Below, piece after piece: positions 1 to 6,626 of a stretch of DNA of 9,958 nt. Made by a program: the position numbers and the translations under genes. The notes beneath the pieces were generated by a model. The model was not told the origin of the DNA, searched no databases, and was given only the letters and a program-made list of their open reading frames with translations. How positions within the stretch are numbered: the stretch's first letter is position 1; every line of letters begins with the position of its first letter. The stretch covers positions 1 through 9,958 of the forward strand of contig JAAEEW010000138.1 of the NCBI GenBank assembly GCA_013415595.1. Reading direction: 5' to 3'. This DNA comes from Methanosarcinales archaeon (GTDB lineage: Archaea > Halobacteriota > Methanosarcinia > Methanotrichales > Methanotrichaceae).

Positions 1-2
1 CC

Positions 3-53
3 AACGCCGCCCTTGCCAGATACTGCGAGTTTGATTTTGAAACCCCCGATTGA
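3..53 (+). CDS. possible 3' end of an upstream gene (partial)
   Basis: Reading from base 3, an open frame enters from the left edge and stops at TGA 51-53, giving the tail NAALARYCEFDFETPD. Its composition looks protein-like, but 16 residues are too few to identify. A second frame, entering at base 1, stays open to TAG at 205-207; its last third is Gly/Arg-rich because it reads through the purine tract, so it looks accidental. The sequence to the left of the window would decide between them. I do not recognise either product. Confidence 0.2.
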   Translation, partial: NAALARYCEFDFETPD

Positions 54-86
54 TGCTTTGAATAATAGTGTGTCTGCAGATGCAAG

Positions 87-94
87 TTTATATC
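87..94 (+). promoter_or_regulatory. TATA-like box, candidate nrdJ promoter
   Basis: TTTATATC matches the archaeal TATA consensus and is the best such match upstream of nrdJ. Transcription would be expected to start about 25 bases downstream, near 115-120. That would give nrdJ a leader of roughly 195 bases, long for an archaeon, containing the G-rich tract and the hairpin described separately. No better TATA box lies between 200 and 300. The assignment is inference. Confidence 0.4.
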
Positions 95-137
95 ATTTCC
101 TCAGACGATTGGCCTCTGATATTCGAGGCGGATCTGC

Positions 138-210
138 CGGAGGAAGGGGGGACAGGAAGGAGCAGGGGGAGGGCTGGGAGAGAGGAGGGAGAGGCTGGGG
201 ATAGGTTGGG
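138..210 (+). other. G-rich purine tract, possible G-quadruplex
   Basis: This stretch is almost all purine on the + strand. G runs lie at 165-169, 171-173, 176-178, 187-189, 197-200 and 208-210, with another near 146-151. The loops between the runs from 165 on are 1, 2, 8, 7 and 7 bases, so a four-run quadruplex is possible if an 8-base loop is allowed. It would lie in the nrdJ leader if transcription starts at the upstream TATA box. Its function is unknown. Confidence 0.35.
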
Positions 211-245
211 AAGAGAACACAAAGAGTGGAGAAATTGAGCCGGGG

Positions 246-301
246 CCGGAGAAGCTTTCAAATTTCAAGAGGTTCATGCTCTCTGAATGAAACGCTCCCG
301 G
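246..301 (+). promoter_or_regulatory. long imperfect hairpin over the nrdJ ribosome binding site
   Basis: Nested complementary segments pair in order: CCGG 246-249 with 298-301, AGC 253-255 with GCT 294-296, TTTCA 256-260 with TGAAA 288-292, TTCA 264-267 with TGAA 284-287, and AGAG 268-271 with CTCT 279-282. The terminal loop is 7 bases (272-278). This makes about 20 base pairs with small bulges. The outermost pairs reach 300-301, the first two bases of the Shine-Dalgarno, so the structure could modulate translation of nrdJ. No known riboswitch consensus was recognised. Confidence 0.35.
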
Positions 302-307
302 AGATGA
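300..307 (+). promoter_or_regulatory. Shine-Dalgarno of nrdJ
   Basis: GGAGATGA matches the anti-Shine-Dalgarno partner GGAGGTGA at seven of eight bases and ends 4 bases before the ATG at 312. It supports that ATG over the next in-frame ATG at codon 10. Confidence 0.6.
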
Positions 308-311
308 GGGG

Positions 312-2342
312 ATGATCAGGAAGATACGAAAGCGGGACATGCGCATCGTGGACTTCGATCCCGGGCGGATCGAGAGGGCCATTGGCCGGGCTTTTGAAGC
401 CAAGGGGATAGTGGACCCCCGTTCACCCGCAGAGCTGGCAGCCCGGGTGGTGGCCATCGCTGGGGACCGGTTCGGCCAGGAGGTGCCCCACGTGGAGGAC
501 ATCCAGGATCTGGTGGAGGAGGTGCTAATCGACGCCGGGTACGCCCAGGTGGCCAAGGCCTACATCCTGTACCGGCAAAGACACAGCGAGATCCGCCAGG
601 CCAAACAGTACCTGGGAGTATCCGACGACCTCAAGATCAGCGTGAACGCAGTGGAGGTGCTGCAGAAACGCTACCTGAAGAGGGACCTGGCCGGCCAGGT
701 GGTGGAGACTCCAGGGGAGATGTTTGGAAGGGTGGCCGGGACTGTGGCCGCCGCCGAGTCCCGGTTCGGAGGCGACCGGGAGGCCAGGGCCCGGGATTTC
801 GGCTCCCTCATGACCTCCCTGCTCTTCCTGCCCAACTCTCCCACCCTGATGAACGCCGGCCTTCCCCTGGGCCAGCTGTCGGCCTGCTTCGTGGTGCCGG
901 TGGAGGACTCCATCGAGGGCATATTCGAGGCCCTGAAGCAGATGGCCATGATCCACCAGAGCGGCGGAGGGACGGGGTTTAGCTTCTCCCGCCTGCGGCC
1001 CAGGAACGACGTGGTGCGCAGCACCGGCGGGGTGGCCAGCGGGCCGGTCTCCTTCATGCGCATCTTCGACGCCGCCACCGAGGTGATCAAGCAGGGAGGC
1101 CGGCGCCGGGGAGCCAACATGGGGGTGATGAGGGTGGACCATCCGGACATCATGGAGTTCATCGGGGCCAAGGAGGGGGGCAGGCTGGAGAACTTCAACA
1201 TCTCGGTGGCCGCCACCGACCGGTTCATGGGACTGGCCAGGGATGGGGGAAGCATTCCGCTGATCAATCCCCGCAACGGCGAGGTGGCCGGTGAGGCCAG
1301 CGCCCCGGACCTGATGAACATGATGGCCACCTCGGCCTGGAAGGGGGGAGACCCAGGGGTTATCTTCCTGGACCGGATCAATGCCGACCACCCCCTGCCG
1401 GGAGAGATCGAGGCCACCAATCCCTGCGGCGAGCAGCCGCTGCTCCCTTACGAGTCCTGCAACCTGGGGTCGGTCAACTTGAGCCGCATGGTGGATCGGG
1501 GGGAGGTGTGCTGGGACCGGCTGGCCCGGACCGTGGACCTGGCGGTGCGCTTCCTGGACGACGTGATCGAGGTCAACCGCTTTCCTCTGAAGAGGATCGA
1601 GGAGGCCACCCTGAACAGCCGCAAGATCGGGCTGGGGGTGATGGGATTTGCGGAGATGCTGATCCAGATGGGGATATCCTACGACTCTCCGGAAGCCCTG
1701 AAGGCGGCGGAGGAGGTCATGTCCTTCATCCGGCAGCGGGCCAGGGAGAGGTCCAGGGACCTGGGGCTGGAGCGGGGATCCTTCCCGGCCTTCGAGCAGT
1801 CCAGGCTCTCCGGCTGGGAGGCCATGCGGAACTCCACCGTGACCACTGTGGCCCCCACCGGGACCATCAGCATCATCGCCGGGACCAGCAGCGGGATCGA
1901 GCCTCTCTTTGCCGTCAGCTTCATTCGCCGGGTGCTGGAGGGGGCCCGGCTGATCGAGACCTCGCCCCTCTTCGAGAGCATGGCCCGGGAGCGAGGGCTG
2001 TGGACTGCAGGCCTGGCCACGGAGATCGCCAGAAAGGGGTCGCTGCAGGACCTGGCCGGAATTCCGGAGGACATGTTGGAGCTGTTCAGGACCGCCCTGG
2101 AGGTGGACCCCGGGCAGCACGTCAGGGTGCAGGCGGCCTTCCAGAAGCACACCGACAACGCCGTCTCCAAGACCGTGAACCTGCAAAACAGGGCCACTGT
2201 GAGCGATGTGCTGAAGGTGTACCGCCTGGCCTACGATCTGGGGTGCAAGGGGGTCACCGTCTACCGGTACGGCAGCCGAAGCCAGGTGCTGTACCTGGGA
2301 AGCGATAACGGTGCCCCGGGAGAATGCCGGTCCTGCGGATAG
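312..2342 (+). CDS. nrdJ: adenosylcobalamin-dependent (class II) ribonucleoside-diphosphate reductase
   Basis: Class II ribonucleotide reductase, which makes deoxyribonucleotides from ribonucleotides in the cytoplasm using adenosylcobalamin to generate the thiyl radical; it needs neither oxygen nor a radical-storing small subunit. The 676 residues begin with an ATP-cone (about 2-95), the usual dATP/ATP regulatory module. The catalytic ten-stranded barrel follows, with LPNSPTLMNAG at 173-183, the Gly-rich QSGGGTGFSFSRLRP at 216-230, NPCGE at 370-374 (Asn370, thiyl Cys372, Glu374) and PTGTIS at 515-520. Cys192 and Cys383 sit where the family's redox disulfide pair lies; Cys383 is 11 residues after the thiyl Cys, as in Thermotoga NrdJ. 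The C-terminal tail ends CRSCG (Cys672, Cys675), the pair expected to re-reduce the active site. No intein or frameshift is present. The start is supported by the Shine-Dalgarno and by the cone beginning at once. It stands alone, convergent with the next gene. An abundant corrinoid supply in methanogens fits B12 dependence. Confidence 0.96.
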   Translation: MIRKIRKRDMRIVDFDPGRIERAIGRAFEAKGIVDPRSPAELAARVVAIAGDRFGQEVPHVEDIQDLVEEVLIDAGYAQVAKAYILYRQRHSEIRQAKQYLGVSDDLKISVNAVEVLQKRYLKRDLAGQVVETPGEMFGRVAGTVAAAESRFGGDREARARDFGSLMTSLLFLPNSPTLMNAGLPLGQLSACFVVPVEDSIEGIFEALKQMAMIHQSGGGTGFSFSRLRPRNDVVRSTGGVASGPVSFMRIFDAATEVIKQGGRRRGANMGVMRVDHPDIMEFIGAKEGGRLENFNISVAATDRFMGLARDGGSIPLINPRNGEVAGEASAPDLMNMMATSAWKGGDPGVIFLDRINADHPLPGEIEATNPCGEQPLLPYESCNLGSVNLSRMVDRGEVCWDRLARTVDLAVRFLDDVIEVNRFPLKRIEEATLNSRKIGLGVMGFAEMLIQMGISYDSPEALKAAEEVMSFIRQRARERSRDLGLERGSFPAFEQSRLSGWEAMRNSTVTTVAPTGTISIIAGTSSGIEPLFAVSFIRRVLEGARLIETSPLFESMARERGLWTAGLATEIARKGSLQDLAGIPEDMLELFRTALEVDPGQHVRVQAAFQKHTDNAVSKTVNLQNRATVSDVLKVYRLAYDLGCKGVTVYRYGSRSQVLYLGSDNGAPGECRSCG

Positions 2343-2387
2343 GGCCGATGGAAGATCCGGGAACAGGACGGCAGGCCACCCACACCC

Positions 2388-2426
2388 GGCCACGCCCTAT
2401 GGTATGGCCTGTGGCATAGCCTGGCC
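2388..2426 (+). terminator. hairpin after nrdJ, possible terminator
   Basis: GGCCA 2388-2392 pairs with TGGCC 2422-2426, and inside it CTATG 2397-2401 pairs with CATAG 2415-2419, separated by a small internal loop. It begins 46 bases after the nrdJ stop. The AT-rich stretch 2434-2477 follows, but there is no long T run on the + strand. A role in 3' end formation of nrdJ is inferred from position. Confidence 0.3.
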
Positions 2427-2478
2427 ATGGCAGATAAAATAAGATTGCTGATATTAAATATATTACAAAATATTGTTG

Positions 2479-2512
2479 TGGGGCAGCTCCCCAGGGATTG
2501 AGAGCCGCCCCA
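2479..2512 (-). terminator. strong hairpin between convergent genes, likely terminator
   Basis: TGGGGC 2479-2484 pairs with GCCCCA 2507-2512, and GCTC 2486-2489 with GAGC 2502-2505, with one A/C mismatch between them and a 12-base loop. It lies 22 bases past the stop of the secreted-protein gene. On the minus strand it is followed by an AT-rich run containing ATTTTG, the arrangement expected for a terminator of that gene. It could also stop nrdJ transcripts from the other side. Confidence 0.45.
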
Positions 2513-2534
2513 ATCGCACACCCCGTTTAGACTT

Positions 2535-4937
2535 TTAGAGTATCTCGAAGGTGGCTACCTCCTGGGTGTCTCCGACCTCGTTCAGGGTGCCGGTGTAGGT
2601 CTTGACCTGACCGCCCACGATGGTCCTGACCGTCCAGCCTACCGCGCCGACATCGGCGCAGTCGCTGTAGTAGTTCACGCTGACCTTGTATACACCCTGG
2701 GGGGCCCCACCCTCGGGCCAGAATATGTTTTCAGGTCGGCCCATCTCGAAGTTGGAGCACAGGTTGTCCCGGTCCAGCTGGCCTCCGGAGGAGACTTCGG
2801 TGTTGGAGTAGGAGACCGTCTCCCCTGTGGGGTCCTCCACGTAGAGGTCGATGTCGGCCTCGGCTTGCCAGGTGAGGGTCACCTGAACATCTCCCGTGCC
2901 TACCGATGTGGTGGCCGGCCGGCCGCAGGGGTATCCGCCGGTGGTGCAGGTGCCCGTGAAGAAGATGGAGTCACCGAAGTCCAGCTCGTCTCCCGGCCGG
3001 ATCACGTAGGTCTGGGTGGGCTTGGACCAGGCGTTGGAACAGGGAACGTAGAGCGGGTCGTGGTTCACCTCGGAGACGAAGGTGTACTCGGCGATCCTGT
3101 AGGTTCCAGCGGGGACCCAGTATCTGGTCACCACCGGGCAGCGGACCTGCATCCAGTCGTTGTAGCCGCAGTCGTGGGCCAGAATCTGCCAGAAGGTGGG
3201 CGGAGACCAGGCGGAGGCCACAGACGGATCGTCGAAGACCACCGACTTAATGCACAGCCCATGCTCGACGTGGAGGGGCTGGCCCCGGCATCTGTCCTGG
3301 CCGGGACAGGGGACGAAGGGCCCACCGGTCTCGTAGTTGTGGTTGTTGCTGATGATGATCCAGCCGCCGTTGGCCTTCTGATAGTCATCGGCGGTGGTCG
3401 AGCCGCTCAGGCCGAAGATGGAGTAGGGGGAGAAGTGGGTGGTCTCGATGGAGACCGTCCGGGCCTCCACGTCCACCACGCCGGGGATGAGCTCCCAGGT
3501 GCCGGTGGAGGCGTTGAAGGTGGTAAGGCCGAGAACGGTGCTCGGGTCCACGCCCTCAGGTATGGGCAGGGTCAGCCGGATGGGACTGGCGAAGACGAAG
3601 CCCTCCGGGCCCACCTGGTAGGTCTCGCCAACGGGGACGAAGTCCGAGGGCAGGCTGGGAGATGTGGCCGTGCTCTTCTCCACGGTGAAGACCATGGTTC
3701 CCGAGGTTCCGTCATCCTTGGGCGGAACGGCGCCGGCCGGGATGTCCAGGCGGACTCCCTCAGCGGAGGACAGGGTGCCTGGCGAGGAGGAGTCTACGGT
3801 GACTGTGTTGCCCGTGGTCTGGGGAGGCTGAGTCGTCGTTCCGGTAGTCCCGGTGGTCCCGGTCGTGCCCGTGGTTCCGGTAGAGGTCGTCCCGCCGGGC
3901 AGGGGGTAGACCTGCAGGTTGTCGAAGCTAATGTGAACGTTGCCCTCTTCAAAGCTGCCCACGAAGAGGTCGATATCTCCGGATTCGAAGGAGTTATCGT
4001 AGGCTTCAGCCACCTTTATGCCGTTTATGTAGAAGGCGAAGCGTTCGCCCTGGCACTCTATCTTCAATTTGTTTGACGCCTGGCCCATGTTGATGGCGGG
4101 AGACTCCGTCCAGTCGATTATCTTCTTCCAGGAGCCGTCCACCAGCTTCCAGAAGGAGTACTCACCAAGCCCCTTGATGACGAAATTGTAGAAGTTCTGG
4201 CCGTCAACCTTGCGGAAGACCAGTCCGAATTCATTCTTGTCCGGACCGCCCTCCTGGATAGCGCCCACCTCCAGAACGAAATCGTCCAAATCGTTCAGCC
4301 CCTCTGCGGTGGGGTGAGCGTATACGTTCTTGCTGCTGGGGATGGCGATCATGTGGTATTTGCCGTTCTCATAATAGCAGCTCTTATCCTCTATGGAATA
4401 CCTGGGCCAGCCGTTCCGTGTATCGGAGAAGTCGTCAGAGAAGATCACGCTTCCCTGGCCAGAAGTCCCAGCCTGGGAGGCGCTGCTGGCGTAAATGAAG
4501 GCAAAACCACGGCCGTTGCTGTTGTCCAGATTATTCCAGGACCAGGACTCCGGACGGGAGTCCAGCACCGTGTAGATGCCTGGAGGGAGCTGGACATTGG
4601 GCTTTACCTCCCAGTAGGAGTTGGGCTTGGAGCCCATGCCGTCCCGACCGACGGCCTGCCATGGTCCGTACTGTCTTCCGGTCCGGTCGACAAGTCCGAT
4701 CGTTCCCGGAGCGGCGGTGTCGCACCAGTGGTAGGTGGCGATGAGGGTTATGGTCCTGGATTCGGAAAGGGTGAAGGTGGTCAACTGAGGCGGATTGCCG
4801 CAATCGACTGAGCCAACGTTATTATATTCAGCTAATAATTCTTCGTTTGTAGGACTGCCCTGGAAGTAAGGATAGGCTCCCAGGGCAACCCCTATGAGAC
4901 TGATCAAGATTAAGAATGTTAATAAAAAGCTTTTCAT
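2535..4937 (-). CDS. secreted modular beta-sandwich protein with ZU5-like and DUF2135-like domains
   Basis: An 800-residue exported protein of unknown role. Residues 1-20 are a signal peptide (MKSFLL, a hydrophobic core, then ALG before Ala21). About 22-150 form a beta-rich extracellular module (Cys46 and Cys72; YGPWQAVGRDG; PNSYW; GIYTVLDS) of a type I recall from bacterial and archaeal surface proteins but cannot name. About 163-346 resemble a concanavalin-like/DUF1080 jelly roll (FSDDFSDTRNGW, FGLVFRKVDGQNFYNF, FAFYINGIKV), often carbohydrate-binding. A Thr/Gly linker (349-371) leads to a ZU5-like domain (about 378-508; LDIPAGAVPP, TTHFSPYSIFG). About 515-675 carry eight cysteines and match nothing I recognise. 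About 681-798 resemble DUF2135 (VTLTWQAEADIDLYVEDPTGE, GVYKVSVNYYSDC). There is no C-terminal membrane anchor, so it is probably released or held non-covalently. The start is fixed by a Shine-Dalgarno and TATA box at standard spacing. The gene is monocistronic. A role in adhesion or glycan binding is inference. Confidence 0.9.
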   Translation of the reverse strand: MKSFLLTFLILISLIGVALGAYPYFQGSPTNEELLAEYNNVGSVDCGNPPQLTTFTLSESRTITLIATYHWCDTAAPGTIGLVDRTGRQYGPWQAVGRDGMGSKPNSYWEVKPNVQLPPGIYTVLDSRPESWSWNNLDNSNGRGFAFIYASSASQAGTSGQGSVIFSDDFSDTRNGWPRYSIEDKSCYYENGKYHMIAIPSSKNVYAHPTAEGLNDLDDFVLEVGAIQEGGPDKNEFGLVFRKVDGQNFYNFVIKGLGEYSFWKLVDGSWKKIIDWTESPAINMGQASNKLKIECQGERFAFYINGIKVAEAYDNSFESGDIDLFVGSFEEGNVHISFDNLQVYPLPGGTTSTGTTGTTGTTGTTGTTTQPPQTTGNTVTVDSSSPGTLSSAEGVRLDIPAGAVPPKDDGTSGTMVFTVEKSTATSPSLPSDFVPVGETYQVGPEGFVFASPIRLTLPIPEGVDPSTVLGLTTFNASTGTWELIPGVVDVEARTVSIETTHFSPYSIFGLSGSTTADDYQKANGGWIIISNNHNYETGGPFVPCPGQDRCRGQPLHVEHGLCIKSVVFDDPSVASAWSPPTFWQILAHDCGYNDWMQVRCPVVTRYWVPAGTYRIAEYTFVSEVNHDPLYVPCSNAWSKPTQTYVIRPGDELDFGDSIFFTGTCTTGGYPCGRPATTSVGTGDVQVTLTWQAEADIDLYVEDPTGETVSYSNTEVSSGGQLDRDNLCSNFEMGRPENIFWPEGGAPQGVYKVSVNYYSDCADVGAVGWTVRTIVGGQVKTYTGTLNEVGDTQEVATFEIL
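3841..3885 (-). repeat. five 9-bp tandem units encoding the Thr/Gly linker
   Basis: On the + strand the units are CCGGTAGTC, CCGGTGGTC, CCGGTCGTG, CCCGTGGTT and CCGGTAGAG, which encode the GTT repeats of the linker between the jelly-roll and ZU5-like domains of the secreted protein. The units differ mainly at third codon positions, so the repeat is either old or kept diverse by selection. Such linkers are flexible and commonly O-glycosylated; unit number could vary between strains. Confidence 0.85.
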
Positions 4938-4945
4938 AAGTATTT

Positions 4946-4953
4946 CCTCCTCT
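4946..4953 (-). promoter_or_regulatory. Shine-Dalgarno of the secreted modular protein
   Basis: AGAGGAGG on the minus strand lies 8 bases before the ATG at 4937. It is a strong site and fixes the start in front of a clean signal peptide. Confidence 0.75.
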
Positions 4954-4977
4954 GTTTTTATTTTCCTGCAATCTAGG

Positions 4978-4985
4978 TATTTAAA
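4978..4985 (-). promoter_or_regulatory. TATA box of the secreted modular protein
   Basis: TTTAAATA on the minus strand ends 41 bases upstream of the ATG at 4937. Initiation about 25 bases downstream would fall near 4955, leaving a short leader that carries just the Shine-Dalgarno. It is a standard archaeal promoter layout. Confidence 0.65.
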
Positions 4986-5549
4986 CCTAACACGGGATGG
5001 CGGCTGCGATCCCGGTGGGGCGAACGATGAGTCGACGTATTCAGGGCTCTAATTTTTCGTCAGTACCTGAAAATCTATGCTCTGAAGAGAGGAAGTTTCA
5101 GTCCTGCTCCCGCCGGGAGGGCCTGGCAGACAGCGGAATGGTTATTTTATAATTCTGGCGGCAGTTTCAGACGATGGAGACATCCCCCCGGGGGTCTTAA
5201 CTCCAGCCATTCTGTAGCCTGGGCAGGCGTGCGCAGAAATGGCAGGGACCATGCCGGAGGGACTGGCGAATGGAGAAGGCAGATAATCCCCACCGGAGCG
5301 GGGCACGTGCCTGCAGCCCGCTGGCAGGGGCTGGCGGCACACAGGGCTCACGGAGTCGGGGCCACGGGACCAGGGCTCGAAGGCTTGGGAAGCGGCAACG
5401 GATCTGGCCGATGGAATAATTGAATATGCCAAGCGGAAGAGGCCCGGCAAAAGGACGTCTCCCGGGGGAGAGAGTGGCGGCGAGGGAGGAAGAATCGAAT
5501 GGTCAATGATGTCTTTCGAACAATTAGGAAGTGGGACCAGGGAAAAGGC
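4986..5549. other. about 560 bases with no supported gene
   Basis: Short open frames exist on both strands (for example 5229-5423 on + and 5142-5450 on -), but their products are Arg/Pro/Gly-rich, have no recognisable motif, lack good ribosome binding sites and overlap one another. Visible items are a perfect CCCCCGGGGG palindrome at 5185-5194 and an isolated AT-rich TTATTTTATAATT at 5142-5154 that could act as a TATA box in either direction. The GC content is close to that of the coding regions, so this may be the remains of a decayed gene, but no fragment could be recognised. Confidence 0.4.
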
Positions 5550-6329
5550 CTATCCAGCAGTTCCTTTCTCCAGGATGTCGTTCCCATCGATCGTATTTTC
5601 TTTTAAATCGTCCCAGACCTGGATGCTGTCCCCGTAATTCTCGACGAAGGTGTTGCCGGTGATGGTGTTATTGCCGGAGGCCATGATCAGGACGCCGTTG
5701 AAGTTGCGATTGATATCATTAGAGTCTATACTATTATTTTCAGAATCTAATCTAAGATAAATTCCGTTCCCGGAATTGTCGATAATTTTATTATTGGAGA
5801 TGTTGTTGAAGCGGGACTGATAGACGTAGATGCCCTCGAAGTTCTTGCTGATGCTGTTTTGCCGGATGGTGTTGTTGCCGCAATCAAAGAGCTTGATGCC
5901 GCTGCGATAATTATTTAGGATAGTATTATTAATTATGAGATTGTTGCTGGACCGGACCTCTATCCCCGCCCCTGCATACGGATCTCCGGCCATGTTGGTG
6001 GAGTTGGTGGCCACAAATCCCTCCAGCACCACGTTGTCGGCGGTCAGCCTGATGGCCGGACCCCGGGCATATTCTCCCCCTGCATCCACCACCGGATGGT
6101 CGATGCCCCGCAGGACCAGGGCCTTATCCACGACTATATTTTCATAGTAGGTTCCGTTTTGAACCTCTATGGCATCTCCGGCATGTGCTGCATCGATGGC
6201 CGCCTGAATGCTCCCGTAATCAGCATCCTCCCCACCCACAATGAGCAGGGCTGACCTGGACATGACCAGGGCTGACAAAAATAGGGAGACTGAGATGAGC
6301 AGAAGAAGTCGGTGGGCTATCGTGTCCAT
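5550..6329 (-). CDS. NosD-like right-handed beta-helix surface protein
   Basis: A 259-residue protein with a hydrophobic N-terminus (residues 7-31), likely a signal peptide or anchor. It is followed by the usual entry of periplasmic copper-binding/NosD and pectin-lyase-like folds: YGSIQAAIDAAHAGDAIEVQNGTYYEN at about 38-64, then DKALVLRGID. From about 129 come six turns of a 22-25 residue repeat of the form NNTIxxNxIxxNxxGIxL, starting near 129, 152, 175, 198, 220 and 245. Asn ladders stack inside such parallel beta-helices, which in methanogens are common exported or S-layer-associated proteins. Compared with family members often over 400 residues it is short, ends just after the last repeat and has no C-terminal sorting motif, so it is a minimal helix. 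Copper binding is not supported by any visible ligand cluster; a carbohydrate or surface role is more likely but inferred. It is divergent from the 6627 gene. Confidence 0.88.
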   Translation of the reverse strand: MDTIAHRLLLLISVSLFLSALVMSRSALLIVGGEDADYGSIQAAIDAAHAGDAIEVQNGTYYENIVVDKALVLRGIDHPVVDAGGEYARGPAIRLTADNVVLEGFVATNSTNMAGDPYAGAGIEVRSSNNLIINNTILNNYRSGIKLFDCGNNTIRQNSISKNFEGIYVYQSRFNNISNNKIIDNSGNGIYLRLDSENNSIDSNDINRNFNGVLIMASGNNTITGNTFVENYGDSIQVWDDLKENTIDGNDILEKGTAG

Positions 6330-6357
6330 TCCTCGAATGATAATTATTGCCGCGGCG

Positions 6358-6365
6358 TATTAAAA
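6358..6365 (-). promoter_or_regulatory. TATA box of the beta-helix gene
   Basis: TTTTAATA on the minus strand is centred about 32 bases before the ATG at 6329. The expected transcription start would be only a few bases ahead of the ATG. GAGGA directly abuts the ATG, too close for normal Shine-Dalgarno use, so the message may be nearly leaderless. Confidence 0.5.
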
Positions 6366-6572
6366 CTTATTGTCAGGCATCCGCCCTTCATCAGGCGGTC
6401 GATGGCCGTTGGATTTCAGAATGGGAAATCCCTTTCTGTTCGTGGGCAGTGGAGAGACTGGCGGCCAATGACCCCGGGCCAATGATGCCCGTCTCATGGC
6501 CGAGGAAGGTTATGGAAAATGTGTATGGCAGACGAAGTGGAGAACCATAATTAATTTTTAGATACTGTAATC

Positions 6573-6580
6573 TATATATA
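6573..6580 (+). promoter_or_regulatory. TATA box of the unknown TTG-started gene
   Basis: TATATATA sits in an AT-rich stretch. Initiation about 25 bases downstream (near 6602) leaves roughly 25 bases of leader before the TTG at 6627, room for the GGTGA site. Together with the promoter at 6358-6365 it makes this a divergent intergenic region. The roughly 190 bases between the two boxes hold no recognised gene. Confidence 0.6.
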
Positions 6581-6616
6581 TCAGTTTGAACAAGAGTAAA
6601 ATAATTATTAGTTAAT

Positions 6617-6621
6617 GGTGA
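6617..6621 (+). promoter_or_regulatory. Shine-Dalgarno deciding the TTG start
   Basis: GGTGA matches the right half of the canonical GGAGGTGA site and ends 5 bases before TTG 6627-6629. No ATG or GTG in this frame occurs within about 90 codons after the TTG, so this site supports a TTG start. Confidence 0.55.
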
Positions 6622-6626
6622 AATAG

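Noticed and set aside
87..311. Cobalamin riboswitch upstream of the B12-dependent reductase.
   Set aside because: No B12-box-like conserved core was recognised; only the local hairpin and G tract are seen.
525..2393. A 622-codon open frame on the minus strand opposite nrdJ.
   Set aside because: Pro/Gly/His-rich product without motifs; it arises from GC-rich third positions of the clear nrdJ gene on the other strand.
2865..4076. A 403-codon open frame on the plus strand opposite the secreted protein.
   Set aside because: Gly/Val/Arg-rich, no recognisable domain, wholly inside a gene with signal peptide, domains and promoter on the other strand.
5185..5194. CCCCCGGGGG as an operator or recombination site.
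   Set aside because: A single short GC palindrome in GC-rich DNA with no second copy seen nearby; chance is adequate.
5142..5450. A 102-codon minus-strand frame in the long spacer.
   Set aside because: No motif, no ribosome site, unusual composition; an overlapping frame on the other strand is equally open.
6347..6550. A 67-codon plus-strand frame in the divergent intergenic region.
   Set aside because: TTG start lying within the beta-helix gene promoter, no ribosome site, no recognisable motif.
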